Assembly: GCA_038040485.1 (NCBI GenBank)
Contig: JBBPIE010000001.1
Span: forward strand, 62,001 to 126,000
DNA length: 64,000 nt
From: Onstottus_B arcticum
GTDB lineage: Bacteria; Acidobacteriota; Blastocatellia; UBA7656
Direction: 5' to 3'
Shown here: in pieces, positions 8,771-17,284 of the stretch
Layout: every line of letters begins with the position of its first letter
Position numbering within the stretch: the first letter of the stretch is position 1
Notes under the pieces: model-generated
Seen by the model: only the letters and a program-made list of their open reading frames with translations
What the model was told of the DNA's origin: nothing
Databases searched by the model: none
Translations under genes and position numbers: made by a program

Positions 8771-9868
8771 CTAGAGTTCCGCTGCGCTCGGAAGGCCCGG
8801 CAATCCCTTTGCTGCGCGCACCGCACGGACGATCGCTCGGGACATCGCTTCCGCTGCAAGCGCCCCTATCAACGTCACATTAGCCGGCTTTGACGACTTG
8901 CCAGTCGCGAGCGCGAAGATCGTGTCGCCATCCGCAGCCGTGTGAACCGGATTGATCGCGCGAGCCAGTCCGTCGTGAGCCATCTGCGCGACTTTTGTAG
9001 CTTGAGCCTTGGTCAACACCGCATCGGTCGCGACCACTCCGATCGTCGTCGCCGTGCCCGCGAGCATTGGGGGCAAGGGCTCGCCTTTGAGGATCGCTGC
9101 CATCGAGTTCAGCAGCGACTTGCCGTCTCTTGTTCGAGCGCCGGCAATGGCTTTGCCAGTCGAAGGATCGACGATGTCTCCAACCGCGTTTACCGCGACG
9201 ATCGCTCCGACCGTCACTCCTGATGCCAGCTTGATCGAAGAAGTGCCGATGCCGCTTTTCATCGCGCGCGACATGCCAAACAGTTTTCCTACAGTCGCGC
9301 CTGCGCCAGCACCGACGTTTCCTTCGGCAGGCGTGTTTGACGAAGCAGCTTTGCAAGCTTTGTATCCGGCTTCGGCGTCGGGCCGGATCTTTGGGTCTCC
9401 CACTCCTAGGTCGAACAGGATCGCTGCCGGCACGATCGGCACCTTCGCTACGCCTACGTTGTAGCCGATGCCACGCTCTTCGAGATAGCGGACTACGCCA
9501 GTAGCTGCATCCAACCCAAACGCGCTCCCACCGGCGAGTACGATCGCGTGAACCGCTTGAACCGTGTTGACCGGATCGAGCAGGTCGGTCTCGCGAGTCC
9601 CCGGCGCCGCGCCTCGAACATCGACGCCTGCTACCGCGCTGTCTTCCACAAGGATCACCGTGCACCCGGTCGGGCGTCGGGAATCGGTGAAGTGACCGAC
9701 TTTGATTCCGGCCACGTCGGTGATTGCCGGCGTTTCAGTAGCGGTAAATCCGACCTCATCGATAAACACACGTGTGATGGCGGCATTGGCCATGCCATGG
9801 TCAATGATGGTCGCGCCGGCAGCAGCCCCAGCCCCGAATAGAATCTCTCGGCGTGTCGATCTGGTCAC
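8771..9868 (-). CDS. P1 family peptidase (DmpA-like, S58), Tat signal
   Basis: A self-processing N-terminal-nucleophile aminopeptidase of the DmpA/L-aminopeptidase D-esterase family, 365 aa. The N-terminus STRREILFGAGAAAGATII looks like a twin-arginine signal, so periplasmic export is likely. Family marks: IKVGHFTDSRRPTGCTVILVEDSAVAGVDVRGAAPGTRETDLLDP, the glycine-rich VLAGGSAFGLDAATGVVRYLEERG, and GNVGAGAGATVGK with the processing-site region near SGIGTSSIKL. The start is GTG at 9868, with GGAGG 8 nt upstream. By family it hydrolyses N-terminal D- or L-residues. It neighbours an M20 peptidase and an exported aminotransferase, which fits peptide turnover. Confidence 0.88.
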   Translation of the reverse strand: MTRSTRREILFGAGAAAGATIIDHGMANAAITRVFIDEVGFTATETPAITDVAGIKVGHFTDSRRPTGCTVILVEDSAVAGVDVRGAAPGTRETDLLDPVNTVQAVHAIVLAGGSAFGLDAATGVVRYLEERGIGYNVGVAKVPIVPAAILFDLGVGDPKIRPDAEAGYKACKAASSNTPAEGNVGAGAGATVGKLFGMSRAMKSGIGTSSIKLASGVTVGAIVAVNAVGDIVDPSTGKAIAGARTRDGKSLLNSMAAILKGEPLPPMLAGTATTIGVVATDAVLTKAQATKVAQMAHDGLARAINPVHTAADGDTIFALATGKSSKPANVTLIGALAAEAMSRAIVRAVRAAKGLPGLPSAAEL

Positions 9869-9944
9869 TACTCAAGCCTCCACTTGCTCCCTGAGAGAGG
9901 AGGTTGTTACGCGGCGCCGCACGGGAAGGTTGTTCGGAGGGTCG

Positions 9945-10244
9945 CTAGGATTGAATCGCCGCACGACGTTCCAACCAGCGTTTGAACGAAGCCTGACTTT
10001 CGCCCGAAGGCTTGCCGAGCAACAAGTTCTCCACGCTGATATCTTCGTCAAGGTCGGGCCAGTGAATGCCTTCTTTATCGCCGATGAAGCGCCAGTTACT
10101 TCGCTCCGCGTCGGTTCCATGCATCAGTCGCGGATACCAAGCGAGCGGCGCTGAGATCGTGCGCCCATCGCTGAGATCGACAGACAGACAGTCGTCCGTC
10201 ACCTGAACATCCAGCGCCTTCGCCTCAACCACTAAAGAACTCAT
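9945..10244 (-). CDS. DUF2442 domain protein (second copy)
   Basis: A 99-aa protein with the DUF2442 pattern: VTDDCLSVDLSDGRTISAPLAWYPRLMHGTDAERSNWRFIGDKEGIHWPDLDEDISVENLLLGK. It belongs to a more standard branch of the family than the copy at 7495 and shares little direct sequence with it. It overlaps the upstream DUF4160 gene by 20 nt, the same order as the other pair. Function unknown. Confidence 0.85.
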   Translation of the reverse strand: MSSLVVEAKALDVQVTDDCLSVDLSDGRTISAPLAWYPRLMHGTDAERSNWRFIGDKEGIHWPDLDEDISVENLLLGKPSGESQASFKRWLERRAAIQS

Positions 10245-10461
10245 TCCAACTCTCCAGCAAAGCTACTCGATTCTCCTCGACAAGCTTCTGAATACGATTG
10301 ATTTCAGTTCTACTAAAGCCGCCGCTGTTTTGCAATCTAACCGGGTCGATCCAAAATTTAGCAATGTGCGCGTCGCGCTCAACGTGAACGTGCGGCGGCT
10401 CGTCTCGATCTCCAGCGTAGAAGAACATCCGGTAAGCACCTGTCCTCAGAACTGTGGGCAT
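10225..10461 (-). CDS. DUF4160 domain protein (second copy)
   Basis: A 78-aa protein with the DUF4160 core: MPTVLRTGAYRMFFYAGDRDEPPHVHVERDAHIAKFWIDPVRLQNSGGFSRTEINRIQKLVEENRVALLESWNEFF. The PPHVHV motif is intact and the C-terminal helix ends in the usual L-x-x-W-N-E-F-F. First gene of a pair with DUF2442, directly downstream of the M20 peptidase. Confidence 0.87.
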   Translation of the reverse strand: MPTVLRTGAYRMFFYAGDRDEPPHVHVERDAHIAKFWIDPVRLQNSGGFSRTEINRIQKLVEENRVALLESWNEFFSG

Positions 10462-10565
10462 AGCCGAACTCTCTCACCGGCGACCCAATTCTCTGGTAAC
10501 TACGTCACCAGAGCCCACGTGCTCAGGTCACTCGCAAACTCATCGACTCTCGAATCGGACTCAGT

Positions 10566-11840
10566 TCACGTAACGCCGAGCAGCCGCATTGCGCCGAGCG
10601 CCATTGCTTTCGTAGCCTGCTTCAAGTGCTCGATCTCGCAATACTCATCCGGCTGATGAGCCATATTCAAGATGCCCGGTCCGTAGGCTATGCACTGCTC
10701 GATCCCAGCAATCCGAGCGAAGTGCTTTTGATCGTAAGTGCCCGGACTTGCGATCAGCGGGATATCGCAATCGAGCCTTTCGCGTAATACTTCGCGCATG
10801 GTCGAGACGAGCTTCGAAGCCGGGTCGGTCATCGTAGGATGCACGATCATCAAGTCTTTCAGATCGTAGCTCAAGCTCGCGTCGTCAGAGCGCAGCTTCT
10901 CGACTAGATCGACGAACTCCGCGCGCACGCTGTCGAGATCTTCTTCGATAAGAAAGCGCCTATCAAAGATCGCGCGGCAAGTATCGGCTACGCATGGAGT
11001 CTGGGGCGCGTCAGGCTGTTGTCCGCCGAAGATCGAGTTCACGTTGATCGTAGCGCTGCGCGCGCCTTCGGGTTCAACCGGCATTCGAGTCCGCCGGCTC
11101 GCGAGCTTCGGCTTGAGTTCTCGCTCGACTCGCGCAATCAGCCTCGCCATCCGATCGATCGCGCTCTCACCGAGAAAAGGCATGCTGCCGTGAGCGATCC
11201 GCCCGCGCATCAGAACTTCGAACCAATACACTCCTCGGTGACCGAGACAGATACGATCGTAGTCGAGCGGCTCGGTGATGATTACGTAGTCCACAAGATC
11301 GGGTCTGATATAGCCGTGCTCCGAAAGAAAGGCGACTCCCGCGAATCCCCCGCTCTCTTCGTCGACCGTCGCGCTCTGCTCGATTGACCCCGCAAGCTTA
11401 ACTCCCGCGCGGCGTATCGCTTCGATGGCGAAGATCGAAGCCGCAATGCCCGCCTTCTGATCCGTCACTCCGCGGCCGTAGACTCGACCGTCGCGTTCGA
11501 CCGCCGCGAACGGATCGATAGTCCAGCCGTCGCCGGGTGGAACCACGTCGATGTGGCCGTTGAAGTGAAGAGTTGGATGAAAGCTCTCGCCCGGCAGCCG
11601 AGCGAGCACATTGACGCGCGGGTTTTCTGGCGTGCACTCCGGGCGGCCGGTTGCTTCGACGTAGTTCACGTCGTAGCCAAACTCGGCCAGCTTGCCGCCG
11701 ATCACTTTCGCGCAGTCAGTGTAGTTCTCACCGGGCGGGTTTGTGGTTGGAATGCGAACGATCTGCTTGAGGAACTCAACCATTTCACCGGCGAGTTCGT
11801 CTATTTGATCGACAACGGCTCTTTCGGGCGAGATAAGCAT
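10566..11840 (-). CDS. M20 family metallopeptidase (ArgE/DapE/ACY1-like)
   Basis: A 424-aa zinc-dependent deacylase or dipeptidase. Metal ligands and the catalytic set are visible: FNGHIDVVPPG (His-x-Asp), GRGVTDQKAG (bridging Asp), VDEESGG (catalytic Glu pair), ITEPLDYD and the late MAHQPDEYCEIEHL His. The dimerisation lid starts near HGSMPFLGESAIDRM. No signal peptide, so cytosolic. Its ATG lies 3 nt after the stop of the aminotransferase gene, so the two are a coupled operon. Substrate unknown; an N-acyl amino acid or peptide is likely. Confidence 0.9.
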   Translation of the reverse strand: MLISPERAVVDQIDELAGEMVEFLKQIVRIPTTNPPGENYTDCAKVIGGKLAEFGYDVNYVEATGRPECTPENPRVNVLARLPGESFHPTLHFNGHIDVVPPGDGWTIDPFAAVERDGRVYGRGVTDQKAGIAASIFAIEAIRRAGVKLAGSIEQSATVDEESGGFAGVAFLSEHGYIRPDLVDYVIITEPLDYDRICLGHRGVYWFEVLMRGRIAHGSMPFLGESAIDRMARLIARVERELKPKLASRRTRMPVEPEGARSATINVNSIFGGQQPDAPQTPCVADTCRAIFDRRFLIEEDLDSVRAEFVDLVEKLRSDDASLSYDLKDLMIVHPTMTDPASKLVSTMREVLRERLDCDIPLIASPGTYDQKHFARIAGIEQCIAYGPGILNMAHQPDEYCEIEHLKQATKAMALGAMRLLGVT

Positions 11841-11843
11841 AGA

Positions 11844-13139
11844 CTACGCAGACAGCCCCGATCGCAAAGCCTTCTCGACCGCGTCGCAGAACATGTCGAT
11901 CTCGCCGATCGTCGTGTAGACGTTAGGCGTGACGCGAACGCCTTTGAACTCTTCGTGCTCGATTGGCGCAACGAGGATTCGATGACGCTCCCACAAGTGC
12001 GGGACGAGCCTGCCGTGATCCATTCCTTCGATCGAGAACAGCGCGAGGCCGCACGATTGCTGAGCGTCGTAAGGCGTCAGCACACGCACGCCCTTCTGAG
12101 CTTCAAGTCTGCGAGCCCACCGATCTTTCAGATAGCGAAGCCGGGCTGCTTTGCGCTCGGGGCCGATGCCTTCGTGGAAGGTCAGCGCTTCGGCGATCGC
12201 GTTGTGATTGGCCGCTGGGTGAGTGCCGATCTCCTCGAACTTGCGGATGTCGCTGTCCTGCTTTTTCTCGGCAGCCATCAACGGCCAAAGCTTGCCGATC
12301 TTCGACTTTCGCACGTAGAGAAAGCCTGTGCCGTGCGGCGCTAGCAGCCACTTGTGCAAACTCGTGCCGTAGTAGTCACAGTCGAGGTCGGCGTGTTTGA
12401 AGGGGAAGTGAGCGAATGCATGCGCTCCGTCCACGATGACCTCGATGCCGCGCTCGCGCCCGAGCTGGCAGATGCGCTTCACCGGAAAGATCTGACCGGT
12501 CAGGTTAGTGATGTGACAAACTTGAATCACACGGGTGCGCGGGGTGATGGCTTTCTCGAATCGCGAAACCAGATCGTCCATCGAAGGCGGCGGAACAGGA
12601 AATGAAATAAAGTTGAGCTTGATGCCTTCACGGCGTTCGCGCTGCCGCCACGAAGTCAGCATTCGCGGGTAGTCCTGATTTGTCGTGAGCACTTCATCGC
12701 CCGGTTTGAGGTCGAGTCCGAAGATGCAGATCTCGAGGGCTTCGCTTGCGTTGCGAGTGATCGCCATTTCCTCCGGGTCGCAACCAAAGCTGGCCGCCAG
12801 CCGCTGGCGCACCGCTTCTATCTGAGGCTCCAGAATGCGCCACATCGTGTACACGGGCGCTTCGTTGGAGTAGGCGAGGTGTCGGGCCATTGCTTCCTGA
12901 ACGACTCGCGGTGAAGGGCTGACGCCGCCGTTGTTCAGATTGATGATCGAGCGATCGACTGAGAAGGATTGCTGGATCTCGCGCCAGAAACTCTCGTCGG
13001 CGGCAAGCTTCTCAGGTGAGTCGCTGACCGCTCGCGTGGCAGCAAGTACGCGCTCGATTCCGCTTTCGCTGATTGAAGCGAGCGCGCTTGCAGCAGTCAC
13101 GCCCCCGACCGATCTCAAGAACGTTCTTCGTGTGAACAT
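11844..13139 (-). CDS. Class V aminotransferase, isopenicillin-N-epimerase-like, Tat signal
   Basis: A 431-aa PLP enzyme. The Tat motif TRRTFLRSVGGVTAASALASI at the N-terminus predicts export in folded form, which suits a cofactor-bearing enzyme. The PLP-binding features are VIVDGAHAFAHFPFK (Asp-x-x-His) and the Schiff-base Lys in GTSLHKWLLAPHGTGFLYV. The start has GGAGGAGG upstream. It sits upstream of the M20 peptidase with 3 nt between. The family includes epimerases, cysteine desulfurase-like enzymes and kynureninase-like enzymes; exported members are common in Acidobacteriota but I know of no assigned substrate. Confidence 0.88.
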   Translation of the reverse strand: MFTRRTFLRSVGGVTAASALASISESGIERVLAATRAVSDSPEKLAADESFWREIQQSFSVDRSIINLNNGGVSPSPRVVQEAMARHLAYSNEAPVYTMWRILEPQIEAVRQRLAASFGCDPEEMAITRNASEALEICIFGLDLKPGDEVLTTNQDYPRMLTSWRQRERREGIKLNFISFPVPPPSMDDLVSRFEKAITPRTRVIQVCHITNLTGQIFPVKRICQLGRERGIEVIVDGAHAFAHFPFKHADLDCDYYGTSLHKWLLAPHGTGFLYVRKSKIGKLWPLMAAEKKQDSDIRKFEEIGTHPAANHNAIAEALTFHEGIGPERKAARLRYLKDRWARRLEAQKGVRVLTPYDAQQSCGLALFSIEGMDHGRLVPHLWERHRILVAPIEHEEFKGVRVTPNVYTTIGEIDMFCDAVEKALRSGLSA

Positions 13140-13155
13140 CGGTTTCCTCCTCCGA

Positions 13156-13380
13156 CTACAAGAGCTTCTTGAACTCGTCTACGGTAAGCCCGACTTCCCG
13201 AATAACTGCTCGTAGCGTTCCCTTTGCGACCTCGCTGTGGTCAGGCACCGTGACCCTCCGATGAGGATGAACAATCTGGCGAAGTATTATGTGACTTCCT
13301 CGCTGCCTGTCTCGTTCGTAGCCGATTTGACTCAGGGCCTTGACCACCTCGCGACCAGAAATACGAGGCAACTGACTCAC
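13156..13380 (-). CDS. hicA: HicA-like mRNA interferase toxin
   Basis: A 74-aa HicA-fold protein: SGREVVKALSQIGYERDRQRGSHIILRQ with the catalytic His in RGSHIIL, then VTVPDHSEVAKGTLRAVIREVGLTVDEFKKLL. This is the double-stranded-RNA-binding-like fold that cleaves mRNA. Its ATG overlaps the antitoxin stop as ATGA, so the order is hicB then hicA, the reverse of the E. coli order but common elsewhere. Confidence 0.9.
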   Translation of the reverse strand: MSQLPRISGREVVKALSQIGYERDRQRGSHIILRQIVHPHRRVTVPDHSEVAKGTLRAVIREVGLTVDEFKKLL

Positions 13381-13589
13381 ATCGTTACCTCCACGACCTC
13401 CTCTGTTATCGGAGGCGGCACAGGCTCGTTGTGTGCCTCGAGGCTTTCAAGATATCCGCCGATAGCCTCCTTGATGTTTTCAATCGCTTCGTCTCGCGTG
13501 AGACCTTGAGAGACGCAACCCGGCAAAGCAGGCACCTCAGCTACGAAAACACCATCCTCATCTTGCTCTACCAAGACACGATACTTCAT
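13377..13589 (-). CDS. hicB: HicB-like antitoxin
   Basis: A 70-aa partial-RNase-H-fold antitoxin: MKYRVLVEQDEDGVFVAEVPALPGCVSQGLTRDEAIENIKEAIGGYLESL. The start at 13589 is chosen because GAGG lies upstream and the reading frame before it is not family-like; a much longer open frame exists up to 13712. The short C-terminal tail lacks an obvious DNA-binding domain, so autoregulation may need a partner. Coupled to hicA by a 4-nt overlap. Confidence 0.9.
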   Translation of the reverse strand: MKYRVLVEQDEDGVFVAEVPALPGCVSQGLTRDEAIENIKEAIGGYLESLEAHNEPVPPPITEEVVEVTM

Positions 13590-13683
13590 TTGGCTTACCT
13601 CACGTTGATCGTTTCTGGACCGCCGCACTAGCGGCGCATTCGCTTCTTTGGATCGGCTGGATTCTACCATGCGAGAACGTTCT

Positions 13684-14439
13684 TCAACGAAACAGGTCGA
13701 GCTCAGGCGCACGGATCAACTCCCGGCCCGAAGCTTCGCGCGCGTCGTAGTCGAAGCCCCGAACGATTGCCACCGGCACTCCGTCCTTTTTCTTCATCAC
13801 AAGCTCTGCCGCGGACGCGATCTCATCGGCCACGGCGATAACCGTCACTCGAAGCGGACGGCCCTGCGAGTCGGTCTCGCCACGATAATCAATCAATGGC
13901 GCGAGGCCGGCGACGCCGATGGCGACGTTGACCAGCCCTTCGCGCCACGGGCGGCCGAAGGTGTCCGAGACGATCACCGCCACGCTTACGCCGAAGCTTG
14001 CTTCGAGCGTCTCCCGAATTTCCCGAGCCGAGGCGTCCGGGTCTTCGGGCAGCAGCAGCGCCGTTCCCTCTTCTACGTTCGAGGCATCGACTCCCGCGTT
14101 CGCGCATACGAATCCGTGATGAGTCTCCGAGATCAAGACGCCGCGCTCCATTCGCACAATGCGCTTTGATTCTCGGAGCACGATTTCAACCAGGCGCGGG
14201 TCTTTGTCGTGAGCTTCGGCCCATTCGCGGGCACGCGGCGATGGCTCGATCGAATCGAGTCGAACGGCGCGGCCTTCGGATTTCGAGACGATTTTCTGAG
14301 CGACGACGAAGATGTCGCGGTTAAGGACTTCTGTTTTCGCGCCGCGAACAGCTTGAGTGATAAGCGCACCGAGGTCATCGCCGGATTTGATTTCCGGTAG
14401 GTCAGCGACGCCGATGATTGCGATGCTCGGTTGAGGCAT
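13684..14439 (-). CDS. cofE: Coenzyme F420-0:L-glutamate ligase
   Basis: Adds gamma-linked glutamate residues to F420-0 using GTP. The 251-aa protein matches CofE/FbiB N-terminal domain: VAQKIVSKSEGRAVRLDSI, RIVRMERGVLISETHHGFVCANAGVDASNVEEGTALLLPEDPDASA, then VIVSDTFGRPWREGLVNVAIGVAG and DYRGETDSQGRPL. It has no FbiB-type nitroreductase extension, so it is the single-domain archaeal-type form. It is the last of four F420 genes on this strand. Confidence 0.93.
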   Translation of the reverse strand: MPQPSIAIIGVADLPEIKSGDDLGALITQAVRGAKTEVLNRDIFVVAQKIVSKSEGRAVRLDSIEPSPRAREWAEAHDKDPRLVEIVLRESKRIVRMERGVLISETHHGFVCANAGVDASNVEEGTALLLPEDPDASAREIRETLEASFGVSVAVIVSDTFGRPWREGLVNVAIGVAGLAPLIDYRGETDSQGRPLRVTVIAVADEIASAAELVMKKKDGVPVAIVRGFDYDAREASGRELIRAPELDLFR

Positions 14440-14572
14440 TGACTCCCTTGAGTCGAACCCGGCTCACTCACAGTCGGGAGGGCGAATTTCGGTCGTATGC
14501 TAACTTCAATCTCTGCGTCGTCTCAGCGCCTCGCAGAGAGAACACCACCTGGGACACTAGCCGAAGCTCCTG

Positions 14573-15265
14573 TTATTCGCGCGTAGCGGGGCCAAGCCCG
14601 ACTTCCCCACCAACAATCGTCGCGCGCTCGCCGATCCCCAATTCCGCAATCAACGAGCGCGTCTCACCGCCGGCGCCGAGTTGAAGAAGCAGCCTCAAGT
14701 CCCCGGGCTCGTCGATGTCGAGCGCGATTCTTTCGTTGTTGACTACCTCACAGACTACGCCGACTCGCGCCGCTTCTTCTTTGTGCAACACGAGCGAGTT
14801 CGGCCCGAACCTCGACGGGAACAGTTGCGGCGGCGTGCGAATGATCGCGTTGGTGCCCGTGCCTTCGCGCGACGGAACCAGAACAGCCCCCGGGGTTTGA
14901 AGCTCAATTGAGAGCAGATCATCTATGTCTCGAGCTTCAACCCGCGGGATGTCGGCCGGCAGCCGCATCACTGTATCGAAGCCTCGTTGGGCGAGCAGGC
15001 TCGATGCCCAGTCAATAGAAGCGCTCTCTGATTGCTGAGCTTCTTCGACCAACACTTCCCAGCCAAGGCTTCGGGCGCGATCGATCGCGGGCCTGAAGCT
15101 CGACACAAGAACAACACGATCCGCCCTGGTCGTCGCACAGACCGCGCGGCTCACGTCTTCGAACATCGCCCACGCAAGCCGCGCCCGTTCTCCCTGTGAC
15201 AGCAGTTCCGCGAGACGAGTCTTTGCGTTCGCGGTGTCTTTGACTGGGATGAGAAGCGCTTTCAT
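14573..15265 (-). CDS. cofC: 2-phospho-L-lactate (or phosphoenolpyruvate) guanylyltransferase
   Basis: Makes the GDP-activated three-carbon precursor of F420. The 230-aa nucleotidyltransferase-fold protein has ALLIPVKDTANAKTRLAELLSQGERARLAWAMFEDV at the N-terminus, LPADIPRVEARDIDDLL, and GTGTNAIIRTPPQLFPSRFGPNSLVLHKEEA, all typical of CofC/FbiD. Whether the substrate is 2-phospholactate or PEP cannot be read here; most bacteria studied use PEP. Between cofE and cofD, separated from cofD by a palindrome. Confidence 0.93.
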   Translation of the reverse strand: MKALLIPVKDTANAKTRLAELLSQGERARLAWAMFEDVSRAVCATTRADRVVLVSSFRPAIDRARSLGWEVLVEEAQQSESASIDWASSLLAQRGFDTVMRLPADIPRVEARDIDDLLSIELQTPGAVLVPSREGTGTNAIIRTPPQLFPSRFGPNSLVLHKEEAARVGVVCEVVNNERIALDIDEPGDLRLLLQLGAGGETRSLIAELGIGERATIVGGEVGLGPATRE

Positions 15266-15310
15266 AACAACGTCGCCAGCGACTAGTACTCAGTCACGCT
15301 CAGGTTGAGG

Positions 15311-15402
15311 ACCTGTACGGGCGTCCCTCCGTGGGCGCCCCTCCCCACAAAGGAACAAAGGTCGCGACCGAGGGGCGCCCACGGAGGGACGCCCGTACAG
15401 GT
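15311..15402. repeat. REPIN-like element, TACGGGCG family, copy 1
   Basis: The arms 15311-15342 and 15371-15402 are perfect reverse complements over 32 bp with a 28-nt spacer. Each arm is itself a hairpin: an 8-bp stem GGGCGTCC/GGGCGCCC around a TCCGT loop. Lies in the cofD-cofC junction. Confidence 0.9.
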
Positions 15403-15466
15403 GTTCATCAGAATCAGCGTGATTGAGCACAAGGTGCCATGCGTGCTCATGTTTTTTGAAGTGCAC

Positions 15467-16408
15467 TCACACATCGTGAATCAGCATGCACGCGTCTAGG
15501 ACGCACTGCGCAAGGCCTTCTTTATCGTCGAGCGTGTTCATGACCGTGTCGGTGCTAAACACTTGCATCCCGAGCGCACGGATATCGAGCGCAAGCTCCG
15601 AATCGGTTTCATCCAGGATAAAGATGTCGAGGAAGTCCTGGTACATCGCGGCGACTCCACGGGCAGAGACTTCGTGCCCAAGCTCCCGAAGCATTTCGGC
15701 CGCCGGGCCTTTCAAAGCGCGGCCTCCAATTATCGGCGTGATTGCTACGCACGTCGCGTTAGTCCGGCGCAGCGCATCACGCACGCCGGGCACTGCGAGT
15801 ATCGGGCCGATGCTGATCATCGGATTGCTCGGGCAGACGATCACGGCGTCAGCGTCGAGGATCGCGTCCAACACTCCTGAAGCCGGCTGCGACGCCTCGA
15901 TCCCCTCGAAGCGAATCTGCCTCACGCGAGGTTCGCACCTCCTTCGAACGAAGTACTCCTGAAAGTGCATCTCGCCTTCGTCGGTGATGACGCGCGTCGG
16001 CGTGTACGCGTCGGACATCGGGAGTATCCTGGAGCGCACTCTTAGCGACCGGCGAATCTGATCGGTGACTTCGGTTAGCGACTGACCCTGGCGAAGCTGA
16101 TTCGTGCGATAGACGTGAGTTGCAAGGTCGCGGTCGCCCAGATTAAACCACGCAGCATCGCCGTATCGAGCAAGCCAGCTCAATAACTCAAAGGTGTCGT
16201 CCACCAAGCCCCAGCCGGTTTCTTGATTGACCACGCCGCCGAGCGTGTAGGTGACAGTGTCGATGTCGGGACAGATTCGAAGCCCGAACAACTCGATGTC
16301 GTCGCCGGTGTTGGCGATGACAGTTATGTCTTCAGGATCCATCACACCCGCAAGTCCCAAAAGAAACTTCGAGGCTCCGATCCCACCCGCCAGGGCTGCT
16401 ACTTTCAT
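15467..16408 (-). CDS. cofD: 2-phospho-L-lactate transferase (F420 biosynthesis)
   Basis: Transfers the phospholactyl or phosphoenolpyruvyl group to 7,8-didemethyl-8-hydroxy-5-deazariboflavin (Fo). The 313-aa protein opens with MKVAALAGGIGASKFLLGLAGVMDPEDITVIANTGDDIELFGLRICPDIDTVTYTLGG, the CofD/FbiA signature with its P-loop-like GGIGASK and Fo/GDP-site residues. Later it has VCPSNPMISIGPILAVPGVRDALR. The ATG at 16408 is chosen over one at 16456 because the upstream codons are palindromic repeat. No Fo synthase gene (cofG/cofH or fbiC) is in the window. Confidence 0.94.
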   Translation of the reverse strand: MKVAALAGGIGASKFLLGLAGVMDPEDITVIANTGDDIELFGLRICPDIDTVTYTLGGVVNQETGWGLVDDTFELLSWLARYGDAAWFNLGDRDLATHVYRTNQLRQGQSLTEVTDQIRRSLRVRSRILPMSDAYTPTRVITDEGEMHFQEYFVRRRCEPRVRQIRFEGIEASQPASGVLDAILDADAVIVCPSNPMISIGPILAVPGVRDALRRTNATCVAITPIIGGRALKGPAAEMLRELGHEVSARGVAAMYQDFLDIFILDETDSELALDIRALGMQVFSTDTVMNTLDDKEGLAQCVLDACMLIHDV

Positions 16409-16414
16409 AGTCCA

Positions 16415-16506
16415 TGTGGGGGCGTGCCTCCGTGCGCGCCCCTTGCAACGAATCACACGCGAGACAATCCCAACGAGGGGCGCGCACGGGGAGGCACGCC
16501 CCTACA
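16415..16506. repeat. REPIN-like element, TACGGGCG family, copy 2 (variant)
   Basis: The arms 16415-16445 and 16474-16506 are imperfect reverse complements with a 2-nt bulge. Each arm has the inner stem GGGCGTGC/GTGCGCCC-type pairing around CTCC. It lies directly between the stop of the F420:NADP reductase gene and the start of cofD. Confidence 0.85.
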
Positions 16507-16508
16507 AG

Positions 16509-17204
16509 CTAAAGGCCAACGACTCGATATCGTGCAGTTTTCACTTTGTAGCGGCGGTTGATCCCTATTGCCAGCACCGTCATCCGCTCGAGAGCTCGCG
16601 CGCTATACAACGTTCCTGCATCGATCGGCCGAAACCCTTCGATGAACTTGATAGCATCCATCACACGCGTCTTCGCTTCCTTTGAGTCGCTTGCGACAAA
16701 CGAGTCGCAGTCCAAAGCTTCGTGCGCTTCGGCGAGTAAATGAGCGGGTTCAGTCTTGAACGCGGCGACGAGCGGGATGTTATCCGGCAGGAGCGCTTGC
16801 AGGTGCTCGCTCGCCGAGCCTTCAGGCAAGTCGACGTAGCGCACTCTTCCTTGCTCGAACGAAACCGGGACAGTGATGTCGATAAGTATCGCGCCTGCGC
16901 GAAAGTCCGCACGGTGAGTTTGAAGAGTCGAAGCCGCGTGCGCGAACGGAACCGTAAGCAGCACGAACTCGGAACCGGCTATGGCATCCTGATTGGTTGC
17001 GAAGCCAATTCGCTCGCCGCCTATGATGGCGTTCAGCTCTTCAGCCGACGCTTTGGCTTTTTCTATTGCTCGCGACCCGATCGTTACTCGAGCGCCGGCC
17101 AACGCCCACCTGAGCGCGAGTCCCCTTCCTTCTTCCCCGGTCCCCCCGATCAGTCCTACCTTCAATTCACTGATGTTCATTCGGTTCAAGCCCGCCCTTT
17201 TCAT
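16509..17204 (-). CDS. npdG: NADPH-dependent F420 reductase
   Basis: Moves hydride between F420 and NADP. The 231-aa protein has the Rossmann motif LKVGLIGGTGEEGRGLALRWALAGARVTIGSRAIEKAKASAEEL (GxGxxG with the Ser-Arg that reads the 2'-phosphate of NADP), then VLLTVPFAHAASTL, DITVPVSF and NIPLVAAFKTEPAHLL. The ATG at 17204 is taken; an in-frame ATG at 17180 (MNISELK) is equally possible since neither has a clear ribosome site. First of the F420 gene set on the minus strand, so the cluster holds both cofactor synthesis and its reduction. Confidence 0.92.
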   Translation of the reverse strand: MKRAGLNRMNISELKVGLIGGTGEEGRGLALRWALAGARVTIGSRAIEKAKASAEELNAIIGGERIGFATNQDAIAGSEFVLLTVPFAHAASTLQTHRADFRAGAILIDITVPVSFEQGRVRYVDLPEGSASEHLQALLPDNIPLVAAFKTEPAHLLAEAHEALDCDSFVASDSKEAKTRVMDAIKFIEGFRPIDAGTLYSARALERMTVLAIGINRRYKVKTARYRVVGL

Positions 17205-17284
17205 CAAGACTGGTCAAGGTTGCCATCTGACCGGGTGAGTGTCAACGCGGGGTTTTGGAGACGGACTGTTAGAGAGGGAAGCTT

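Noticed and set aside
13590..13712. Longer HicB reaching into cofE
   Set aside because: No HicB homology before MKYRVLVEQ and a ribosome site favours 13589.
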